From positions 1,736,001 to 1,800,000 of the forward strand of contig OW203988.1 of assembly GCA_934047225.1 (NCBI GenBank): 64,000 bases of DNA, given 5' to 3'. Positions 46,001-58,000 of the stretch are shown here, in pieces. Both the position numbers and the translations under genes were made by a program. Source of the stretch: Ypsolopha sequella (lineage: Eukaryota; Arthropoda; Insecta; Lepidoptera; Ypsolophidae). Below the pieces are notes generated by a model that searched no databases, was not told the DNA's origin, and was given only the letters and a program-made list of their open reading frames with translations. How positions within the stretch are numbered: position 1 is the first letter of the stretch; each line of letters begins with the position of its first letter.

Positions 46001-49000
46001 AAATTGCCAACAGAACTTAAACAAATTACCAGCCAACTCACGTTTAAAAATAAACTAAAGCAGTTCTTATTAGATAGGTGTTTGTACTCTGTTGATGACT
46101 TGTAAACATTTTGAGATTTTGTTCGTTTAGTTTAGTGAATATTGTTAGTTTTACTAAGAACGTGACATATTTTTTTTTTATTGTTATTAGTATATTAGTA
46201 TTGCAATTTTATATTTTTTATTCTGTGTTAAACTTTAAGTTCATACCTAGTATATAAGAATAATTTCAAATGCAATTTTATTGTTAATGAATTAAATAAA
46301 TAAAAATGAAATGAAATGAAATACTTACGCAAATTTCCTTCAGTGGTAAAAATAATAATAAAAGTGCCACATCATTTTCGGAAAACGTTCTCTTGGCATA
46401 CTTCAGTGAACTGGCAAAAAAATATTAACCATCTTCATTGTGGTTTATAAGTACATTCAATGTTGAAGAACACCATCAAGTATATGTAAACTATGATAGT
46501 TTACAGTTTACATATTATATAGTTTAACTACTATCTAACGCAATGACACCAAACACTGTTTTACCGCATTTAAGATTTCCGACCTCAAAAATTACAGTAA
46601 TAATAAACAAAAAAACGAACTAACTAGTTTGTGACGACTTTGACAACCATTTCTTTATTTGTCAAGATATTTTTTTCACTCCATATGCTCTAGGCCAGCG
46701 TTTCTTATGCTTTTTTGTCCACGGACCCCTTAGGAAATCAAGCACAATTTTAAGGATCCTCTTAGTAAAAAAGCAGCAATAAGTTCTGGACTACTTATTT
46801 TAGTTCCACAAATTACAAAAAAAATATACTTGTTCATATAAAATATTTATTGGTGGCAAAAACTTTTGGTGACATTTATTTATGATTGTTAAATGGTCCA
46901 TAGATTAGGCTGCGGACCCCCATACATATGCTCGGGGACCCCCAAGGGTCCGCAGACCACAGGTAAAGAAACACTGCTCTAGGCAATGACACTATGCCAG
47001 GGTTAAAAAAAAAATTTCATCTCCTATTTCATATATGGGACACGCCTTCTGAAAATTAATAAAATATATATACAATGTGAATTTTTGATCATCGTCCAAA
47101 TTCATAGTGGTGGCTTGGTAAGTGATCAGTATCATGGATCAATAACAATTTTAGTGAAATTCGTAAAATGAAATTTCGACTCCTCATAGTGATTCACTCG
47201 GGACTGAAAGTGAATTTCTATGGGAAGCCGAAATTTCATTTTACGACTTTCACAAAAATTGTTACTGATCCAAGATACTGATCGCTTATCAAGCCTCCAG
47301 TATGAATTTGGACGATGATCAAAAAGTCACCTTGTATATTAATTTTTGACTTTCATCAGGTGCGTGCGATGACGGCCATCAAACGCATTTTGTATAAAAT
47401 AATCAAATAAAACGCAAATCAGATTTACAGGTAAGTATTTAAACATCACTTACCGGGTATTGCGTAGACTACGCTAAAGCTAAATATTCCAAACTGACTT
47501 CTTGACTCTGCTTTGGACCACTCTTCAGTACAAAAATTATATTCTTTCGTTTGGACCACCTGCGGACAAAAATAAATTTCATATTTCACCGAGTATTATT
47601 TTTTTTTTTACACTTTTTAAGCCAAACTGCTCAGCAGTTTATGGGCTATAGCTCTCGGTATGAGTATTGCAAAACGGCTCACCTCAATAACTATTTTTGA
47701 TCGAGACAGCCGACCAGTTTCAGCAGATTCAGACTGCCTTCTTCTGGACGAGTGAAGACGCTTACGATCAAAAATAATTCCATTCAATTCGATAATTTAC
47801 CGTGTATATTAAATAATACCACCTCTGTGGTTCAGTGGTTTGACGTCTTGATCCCTAACCTGGAGCTCACGGGTTTAAAACTCGCAGGGCAGACTGAATA
47901 TCCAACAACACGATATTTGTGTTCGGTTTTCTTGCTTCGGTAGGCACGGTAAGCTGTGGGACATGTGGGTCCCTGAGTTTGCCCAAAGTAAGGTGGGACA
48001 TGTGGGTCTCTAATTGTGCCCAAAGTATGCTGGGAGGTAACAATCGTCGATCGACTTAAATTTTATAGTCTTCACTCGGAAACACCTTTTGCTGACCTCG
48101 GGGTTTTATGTCGTGTCGATGTATTTTTTTATAATTTATTTGATAAATATATAAAAGGGTAGTATTTAAACGCAAATCAAAAAATGACCTTTTTCTATGC
48201 AATAAGATTCCAAATTCCCATCAAAATTACTGATTGCACAGCATAATATTCAACTCAAAATATCACTAAACACACTACAATTTATTTTCGCAGCGTACAG
48301 CGATTTTTCCCAAAGCAAAAGCTTTTTCATCAATGCACAGCTAATAATCTTAATGCACATTATACCTGTTAACTCTTTTTCTTTTAAATATAGCTTCTAT
48401 TTTTATATTATTTACAGCAGTTTTTCTAAATAAAACAGCATTTTATTAGTCACAGTCGTCTTATTATTTATTAATTACCACATAATGAGATCAGCAAAAA
48501 ATATATAAAATTAGATACAAAATTGTAATTTATTGAATTATTAAAGCGGGTCTTGCTTTCGCGGGGCGTCCACGCTTCCTTTTTTGCCCAATAGGCACAT
48601 TTTTAGCTTCTGCAGGTGGCGCCACGTACTTGAGTCGGATCGCAAGTCCGATGATATGCTTGCACATATAGTTCTTAAAAAAAATGGGGCAGGTGCATTT
48701 TCCGTTGACCCAGGCGGTTTGTTGGGTGGGCAAAGCAACTCTCCAATATGCGAAAGCGTTTTTTTTGTAACCATCAAAAGTGTCCCAATCTTGAGTAAAT
48801 GTCATGTCACTTGCTGTTGAGCTTCTAACTATATAAGTATTTAGTCCGGAATCAGATTCTAAAAATTTTACATTCTTGTCAAGTTTCGCCCATTGATATG
48901 CAAGAGTCCCTGGTCTTTCAGTTCTATCGGAAGTAAAGTTTTAAATGTCTCTGGTTTGTGATCTTTCGACCATTCCTTGACCATATTTGTTGCGACTGAG

Positions 49001-52000
49001 ATGAATCTAGACAAAGGAAGTCGTTCTCGTAATGTGTGGCTGTCTTTTATACTTCTATTGAATGACTCTAGTGCATTGTTTGTCACTGGAGAACCTTCGG
49101 CTGATCCAAGATACCAATTTGGATTGAGCGAAACCCACTCCTGTTTGAAATATGATATTAATTGCTCTTCTTTTGCGTGTTTATGTAAAAACGCAGTTAA
49201 CGCTCGTTGAAATAATGTAGGAGAGGTAGCTGAATGCAACAAATCTATATCATCCAACAATTCTTTCTGTTTTTTCTTCTCAACCAATTTTTCTACTTTT
49301 TTTTGTATGTTTTTTTTTGCGTGTGCCCAACACATTTTAATAGTAGCCTCTGTGCCAAACACTTCTTGAAAAGCGTTTTGAATGCTTTTTGCTGCGTCGC
49401 AAATAAGTGCTTTTGGTTCTATATTAAAATCATAAAGAGTTAAAGCGCCCCTTTTGAGTGCATCAAACAGCACTACAAAATCTTCTTTACGCTCCAAACT
49501 TGAAATCGTCATACAAAGAGGATGGAATCGCTTTGCTTTATCAGTTGTGCCAACCACTAATACTGGAAACCCCTGCCATGTAAGTTTGTACGTGGCGTCT
49601 GCATGCAAGTTGGTAGCTAAAGTTGCTAATTTTAACAAAAATTTTGTTCCGATCGCAAAACGAAAGGTTGTATTATCATCCTCCTCGTACACGTAGTAAT
49701 AAATTACATATGGTTCATTATCGTCCTCAGGTATTTCGGATTTATTTATTAACCATTGCTCTAACTCTCCCAGACTGATTGTAGAAGGGCCATAAACAAC
49801 TCTGCGACGGTCAGAAAGATAATTATTTAGTTGCTTTTTTGAGGGAACTTTAATACCATTTATTTCACTCAGACGTGCTAAAATAGCTTTTGGCTTTAAA
49901 TGCAATGCGTATAGCTTATTAATTTCGTCCTTTGTCTCTTGGGTTATGCCATAATCATTTTTGGTCCCAATAATCTCATGATCATGATCGCTGCTTGTAC
50001 GGTACAGTAAGACTGCATCGGAGTTTGACTCAAAAAGCAAATAAATTTGTGCTGCACACTGAGGGCCTCGGTATTTAACTTTGTTGCAACGGTAATACTG
50101 TTTTTTACCTTCTTCTGTCGTGTGAGTAAATTTAGCAGTCCAAATCTTTTCATCTCGAAGAAATTGTTGTGCTTCGTCAAAATTTACGAACTTTTTGACA
50201 AATATCCAGTCTAGGCCACCTTTTCTCGTTCGTTTGGTACATGGCTCCTCTTGTGACTCAGGTGCAATCAGTATTTATGCTATGTATGTAGTATTTTTGT
50301 ACAAAAATAAATTTAACTTTATTGCATTATGAGGAAAAAAGTAATGTCATATTGATGTATAATTTCGAATTATCTGCAGTTTGAGTTTTGTTAAACATTT
50401 AGTTTATTTGTAGTGAAGTAAGTTATTTGATGTAAAAAAGAATATAAATGATGAGTATGTATTGATAGGCGATTATTTATTTGATATGCAATTTATAATA
50501 TCCCTATATAAAATAGTATTAAGTATACTATTAAGCTGTTGGTGACCCAGGTCTAAGAAGACTATTTAGTATGCACACGTCTCGTCGCACAGAAAATAAT
50601 CGATTGATGGTTTCATCAACGGTGATCTTCTTAGCAAGACTAATCGAATGGACGGAGTTAGGCATGTAACCTATTTAGGTAGTATTTAGTTAATAATTAT
50701 AGATTTAACCTTTCATTTCAATCGTATATACATTTATTAATTTATTTCATGTATGTTAATTATTTTAATATATACATATATATTTTTACAAGATTAAATT
50801 TGACTTGTAAAAAGTATTATTATCTATACCTTATTTACAAAACAAGCTACTTTGATTTGATTTTAAATTCAAACGGTCACTATAAACATTATTAGGAGTA
50901 TACGAATCACCGTGTTCGGTTTTTATATTTTGCCGAATTTTAGGCAGAGTTACATCTGCCATTTCCGAACGGACACCGTATGTGTAGTGTGTAGGTCGGT
51001 AGATAATAGTTATTTGTGCAAGGAGAGAGCAAACATTATTTTTGTTGCGAGTGCTGAGTTTGAATTCCAAGCAAGCGAAAGATTGATTCTAAGTTAGAAT
51101 CCTGAGCGTGTTGATTGATTAAAAAGTACAAGAAACATAATAAATTTGCTCTCGTGTGATGCATACAACTTTTCACCTCACTAGTGAGAAAACACAGATG
51201 TAAAGACACCATCTTTTTGAACGAACTTATAAGAATTCAATGTTTTTTTTCTTTAAACAATACACCATATAAAAATATTGCAAATAAAATAAAAGGAGTG
51301 TTATTGAACCCCAAAAGCCATGAAAAATCGGAAAATCTTTGATAAAGCGATCTAAAACATAACCATTACGCGGAAATTTTACTCTATCTATCCGTTTCCG
51401 GATTAAATACACATTGAGAGGCCATACGCAGGATTTCAAGAAGTTTATAATCTTGTCTATGGTATCCGACAAGCTGTGGAGCTGTGTATAGCCTCCCAAA
51501 GTGTATGGAATTCATTTAGAGTAAAAGGGATAGCCACCATGCTGATGTTTGCTGTCTCTCTTTCTCTTGAGCAAAGGGTATGGAGTTTTTGAACAATTCG
51601 TAGTGTTCTAAATTTGAAACACTTTTCTTCACTGCTTAAAACCAGTGAGCAAAAGTTGATTTTGCTCACTGTTTTTAAGCAACAAAAACGCGCTTTTCGA
51701 GCTAGTGAGGTAAAAAGAAAGTCCAGTCGTCGCCGCAAGTAACAATAAACGACAGAGACGGAGGGTAGATTGGTATCGCTGCACCAACCAGCCACCCCGC
51801 GACCATGGCAACTTTGCCGAAAATTTGGGAAAATATAAAAACCAAACACATGGAGTCCCGTAATCCTCATGTTATTTATTTAAATTTGAAATACGATTTC
51901 ATTTGTTTGATAACCTATTTCCTTGAAAGGGTATACCTATTAAAGCTTCGAAGTAATAAATCGTACCCTTATTATATCTACATCACCCGATCGGGCGACC

Positions 52001-55000
52001 TCGATCCGAACACGGGAAAATGCCAAGATATGTGGTTGAAAATTTAAAATTATGTTGTATCTATAAGTCTTTAAAAAGCTAGTGAAACAAGCTACAATAA
52101 CATGTTAACAACATAGGTATAAATTTAACATAACAAAAGTAAAAAATGTGCAAATTTTCATTCAGTGTTATACATATATTATATTTTATTTGTGCGGTTA
52201 CAAACACGAATATTACCACCTATAAAACGAAAATTCAAACAAAATTTCCATAGACAGAATACAATGATATTAGTTTAGTAATGAGCGTCTAATACAAGGA
52301 AATATTAGAAAATATAGATAGGCACATAAAATATGTATAACAAAACGGATACTGACAAATATTATGTATTAATAATTTCAGAATTGAACCCTTTGACAAT
52401 AATATTATTTGACTTACTAAGTATTATAACTATTTTGATTTTGAGATAAATGATTTTAAATCCTGAGAAAGCTTTTTATAGGCAGTACAAGCACGGAACA
52501 ACACTCTGTTATCACTTATCACTGTCAACTTACCTATAGTAGATGCTAGTGATTGTTGGCACTTGGTGGAATTTATAAAACATTGTTTTTAAAAAAACAC
52601 TTGTACTTATCCACATATTACATATAACTTTATTATGCCCGACCGGTTTCGCTGTAAAGCATTTTCTACATTTTTACACACCTTTTACACATCCTAACCA
52701 ACAAATAAATAATATACACTACAACCATGTCTAAAATGACGTGCAATAAATGAAACACGGTTGTAGTGTATATTATTTATTTGTTGGGTAGGATGTGTAA
52801 AAGGCCCTAGAAAATGCTTTACAGCGAAACCGGTCGGGCATAATAAAGTTATATGTAATATGTGGATAAAAACAAGTGTTTTTTTTTAAAACAATGTCAA
52901 CTTACCTTGTCATAAATTTAGGTTTATTATATAATTTGGAGTGTTTAACGCTACAGGTAGGCAATGAATTGTATTTTTCAGAGAAAATAAGGGAAGCCTC
53001 TAAGCTCTAGGCTAATATTCTAATATTATTGATAATTTAATACAAAATTATTGATAACTTAATATAAAAACACTTGATCTACGTAATCATGCCTATCATG
53101 AAGTGATACAAAAATGGGCACTTTAACAAGAGTTAAATGTTTGTTATTAATACGGCAAAAGATATGTTTTTTGAACTTTAGTTGATTTTTCTCAATAAGA
53201 TTATCATAAAGTGCATATTATTGAGAATAAGATGTATTGAAAATTGTAGCATTCGCTACAGGTATTCAACCTTTTTTTATCTATTTTGGTCTTTCTTTAT
53301 CGTTGATTTCTTTACTGAATTTTCAAATTCAAAAATTTGGAATATTTTGTAACATTTTTTTGTTATTTTTCTGATACCGAAGGGTATCGTCGTACAAGGA
53401 AGAAAAATTTCCACAGAAAATTAAAATATGAAACTTGAAATCTAGTTAAATCCACGAAACAGAGCTCATTTGCCCTAGAGATTGTGGAAGCCTGTTTTTT
53501 CTTCATTTCCTGGTAAGTTTTGTGTACTTTTGGTTTCATTCTCTGAAAATCCCTTTTGTCCCGTTTCCAATTTAATTTCCTTGCCCAGATTTCGTAGGCA
53601 TGTCTTGACGCTGTTGTTTTATTTCTTTACAGCGACCCTTCAGGTTATTTAAGGGTCTTTCCAGTTTTTTTTTTCATTTTTCCCATTTTCCGCGCGCCAC
53701 CTTTCCATCCTGTATGGTTGCGCATATGAAATGAGGCCGAAGGTACGGACCACGTACGCTGATGGGGTAAGCTTCCCGAGTTATACAAGAAGTTGGCGTA
53801 TGACAATCACGGTTTGATTGACTACTCCGTGTGAAGACTTCAGACACCTACATCACGAAGACACCCCTATCAGATTTTTATATCTGTAGCCTGGCATTTA
53901 ATAGACTCTGAATCAATCATTTTCTTCCTTAATGTAAAGCTAGATAACGATTGCTTTTAATACCTTAAAGTTATATTTTCTCTCGACTAGAAGTTATTAA
54001 TACTTCCGCGAAATTGTAGTTTCTGGGATCCTATACCAAAAACAAAATCCTAAAACAAGATAGACTAGGTATTTTTTTGTGTTAATTTTATAAGTTCCGA
54101 CGTACCTAATACTCTTCTGATATTCTTGTGTTTTATACCATTTTTTTACTTCAGTTTTGTTATAAAAAAAATTATATAGTATCTTTATCCTGATTTACCG
54201 GGCTTGCCTGGTTTCAGTCCAAATTTAGGCCGGATCAACCAAGTTAACAAAATTACACACTCGTGATTATAAAGTAGCATACTAATTTTAAAAAGTAATG
54301 CTATAAAATTCAAGAAGAAAATAAACAAAACTGTTATAAAGTTAAATACCTAGAGAGGAGGAGAGTACTTAAAAACCTTTTCCATTCCTAGTACAAACCC
54401 AAGCATTCTGAATGATACATTATTCATTTTGTTTATATGGGATTAAAAGAGTAATTTCTCATCAGGCAAAGCGCTCAGATCTTCCTTTGTTAAAAAAGCT
54501 GATAGTTAAATGAATGTTGTAAATTTTCTGGAAAATGTAATGACTACACGTTTTTATGTGTTTAGAGATAACAAACTGTTAGAGAGATGATTGGGGTCTT
54601 ATTGTATAACTTACAGTCGTTGATGGATTTTATTACTTTGAAAATCTTATTATTGTCAGCAGAGGTAGGCATGTAGGCATGCATTTATATATGTAACCTA
54701 TTAGTATGTAGTATATAGGATGGGATTTGGTCAGCCGCCTGGATTCGTGCTGGGGTCTCGGTTGGTGATCATTGAACCTTGTTCCTGGTCCCTGGCCGGT
54801 TCTCCGGTATGGGTTCGGGCGGTTGATTGGATTTTACCTTGCATAATTTATAAATTTTACCTATCGTTTTAATCGTTTAAATATTGCTTAATAATTAACC
54901 TTTAATTTAGTTCAATTACATTTATAATTTTATTACTATTATTTTTATAAGATTAAATTAACCTTTAATTTAGTTCAATTACATTTATAATTTTATTACT

Positions 55001-58000
55001 ATATTTTAAATATATAAAATAATATTTTACCTTTAATTTTAATCGTATATATATTGCTACATAAACTAAATAAACATTTAATCTAGTTCATGAACATTTA
55101 TTATTTTATTACATATATTTTTATAAGATTAAATTTGACTTGTAAAAAGTGTATTCTGTACACCTACTTTACAAAATAAACTATCGAGTCGAAGTGGAAA
55201 CGATGTATGGACAATAAAGTTTTGAGAACAATGGCTTTGGAGTTAAATTGAATAAGCTTTGAATTTGAATTAGAATTAAAGAAAAAATCCGTCCAAGTGC
55301 GAGTTGGGCCCCGCTCTTTTAGGGTTCCTTATATATGAACAAATTATATCAAACTAGATACTTATTAAGTTTTAGGTAATGCTCTAATTCTGTCAGACAT
55401 AGTCATATTTATGTTGCTCGTAGCCTGTGATTGTAATATGTTTTAAATTTAATATACCTACTTAAATAGTTTAAACAGAAATGTTAGGTTTCTACCTTAT
55501 TTCTTCTAGAAACCCGTGACATACGAACAGACAGACAGACAGACGGATTGTGGAGTGACATTAATAGGGCTCCGATTTGTCCTTATGGTACGGAACCCTA
55601 AAAAGGAGCTTTTAGAAAAAACAGCAGAAATGTACTTTATAAATGCGATTAACTATAGGTATATAGGTAGGTATAGCCCCTCTGAACCCTGAAGAATACT
55701 TGAAGTATCAGGAACATAGGTTGAGGCACAACCTTGGATAAATACAGCCTAAGTGTGTTTTTAGACTTCCGTACTTTGAAAATAAAAAACAGGACCTTAC
55801 AGGTTTACTTTGTTGTCTATCTGTCCGTCTGTCCATCTGTCAAGACCCTTTTGCTTGGGCCATGTGTGAGATACCAAGTTGAAACTAATACCTCCTATAG
55901 AAGTTTACGACTCCATGATGTTGTAAAAACATCAGGCTTCTAACTCAACGCAAATAAAAGTTATTGCTCTTTACATAATCAATTTCATACAAATTTGATC
56001 ACCATGACAACCTATAAATAAACCTTGACTTAGTAACTTGAAATTACTGGTTACAGGTGCAATTTATACAAAGTCATGACGTCACGAGCCTCCACTCCTA
56101 AACTTTAAACTTGGAGTCATAATGTGCAGTGTATAGGTATACGACACATAGATAATTAATCAGACATAGGTACACTAAAAAGACGTACGGGGAAAAGACA
56201 TACCGGTAAATAGACGTTCGGGGAATAGACATTCGAGGAATTAGACATTTGAGGAATGGACTTTCAGATAATAGACTTTCGAAAACTGGACATTCTGGGA
56301 ATAGGAAGTTATATAACCAACTTATTTAGACCCTTTAGATACATATAATTGAATATATCGTAAGTTTCAAGTTAAGTTGGTTGTTAAATCTGCAAGTAAA
56401 ATTATGTATAAGGATCTGATGGCGCGTAGATGACAGTGACAGGGGGGCGCAGCTGTGAAACAAGGAGTATGGTAGCGGCGTTAATTAGGATTTTGGACAC
56501 AACCAATACACACGCCGTAAGATCCTTATCTTACGGCGTGTGTATTGGTTGTGTCCAAAATCCTAATTAACGCCGCTACCATACTCCTTGTTTCACTCCT
56601 TGTTTCACTCCTTGTAGCACTGTACCATAATGTTTTCAAGGTTCCGTATCCATATTGTGTGGTGTTACGGAACCCTTTATGCGCGAGTCCGACTCGCACT
56701 AGGCCGGTTATTTCTCATACAATTAGTCAGGAAGTTGACATATTTGGCATAAAACAGTGCTGCTGAGGAATAATATTGAGTTATATAAGGAAACAAACAT
56801 ATAGCCAAAAACATTTTAAACAGCTTGCCAAATATCCATTTGTCTGTTTTCATTTTAAAAAACCATAGCCACAAACCATTTTTTCCATTCAGATGGGAAA
56901 TAACCGGAGCTTGGGGACACGTTAAATAATGTGTGAAAAAGACACTAAAGTCTTAGAGCAATTTTGATAAATCCCATCCAGTCCACTTCCGTTATTAATA
57001 TTCACTACACAAAAGATATTTTTAAACATCATTAATGGATAGTTTGAATACAATTTATAAGTGAGGGGAATATTGGAACGACGATAAGGAGTGAAGGCAG
57101 ACTTAAAATATTCGTTAAATAGGTTACTGATAAATATGTTGGCCATTGTTCGCCTAGCAGTTTATTAAATGTCACGGAATTACGTATATCACAGGAAAAG
57201 GTTTCCTACTTTTAATAAAAGACCAAAAATTTTTGCTATTAGAGCAAAATAAAGAAACATTTTAACGAACGAATTTTGAATGATATATTGCTGCTATCTT
57301 TCTTAACGAGCTAACAAACAATATTCTCTGTAATTGAAAAGTCACTGAAAGTTATCTATTTTTTGTGTAGTTTAACTTTTTCATCAAATAATTTATAATT
57401 AAATAACTTTGACAAAAATACCCAGAAAGAAGAGCGAAAATTCCTATTATATGTATAAAGAATCTGTTTTGCCGTAGAGACAGACAGACAGAGACTGAAT
57501 AACTTCGTGCATACCGTTATAACAAAAAAGTTAGTAATATTAAATAATTAGTAATATAAACAAAAAACCTTATCATTTAGTATAAAATGAATAAAGGAAA
57601 CTGCAAAATTAAGTTATTTATGTATTAAATATTATTTTCCACGTAGAATTGGAATTTAATGATTTTTGGATTTATTCCTTTAATTGTGCCGAAATAGTAT
57701 ATTACGACACGAGAGCGATGAAACGTTTTCTGACGAGTGTGAGTTTGCGGCACGAGCCGAAGGCGAGTGCTGCAATCACACGAGTCGAGAAAAAGTTTCT
57801 CGCACGAGTTTCGTATAATTTTTTACAGCACAAGCTATAAAACCTCTTGCCGTACCAAACTTACAGATTGTATAATTCCAAGAAGTATTATATTATAATA
57901 ATATGAGTTTTGACGATCAGTCAGAGCGTGGGATATTAGTATGAAAACATAATATGTTTCTCGTAAAATATATTTATTATATGCTATATGGCCTTATCTT

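Larger units (their letters stand above)
43945..46485. mobile_element. Foldback element with about 160-bp inverted arms and two LINEs inside
   Basis: 43945-44105 ('aagtgccac'-type core on the opposite strand) is the reverse complement, with changes, of 46323-46485; 'gtgccacatcattttcggaa' and 'ttcactgaagtat/aatag' occur in both. Inside are a minus-strand LINE fragment and a plus-strand LINE whose GAAAT tail touches the right arm at 46322. Confidence 0.75.
48530..50262 (-). pseudogene. MULE-type transposase gene with FLYWCH-like finger and SWIM domain, one frameshift
   Basis: A continuous frame from about 50262 gives 'WIFVKKFVNFDEAQQFL', then 'YYRCNKVKYRGPQCAAQIY' with 'SDHDHE', a Cys2-His2 FLYWCH/WRKY-GCM-type finger. 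The MULE core follows: D148 ('NLHADATY'), D215 ('LICDAAK'), C237-W-A-H240 and E325 ('NNALESFNRS'), numbered from the Met at 50040. The frame shifts between about 48925 and 48868 and resumes as 'QWAKLDKNVKFLESD'. The SWIM motif 'CTCPIFFKNYMCKH' and a Lys/Arg tail end at 48530. Mutator-like enzymes cut and paste DNA; some have been domesticated. No TIRs were found. The frameshift could be a true lesion, an assembly error or a small intron. The start is not defined. Confidence 0.85.

Noticed and set aside
53690..53885. Possible exon with a GTAAGC donor ('YEMRPKVRTTYADG')
   Set aside because: No partner exon, no recognised family, and a second frame is equally open.
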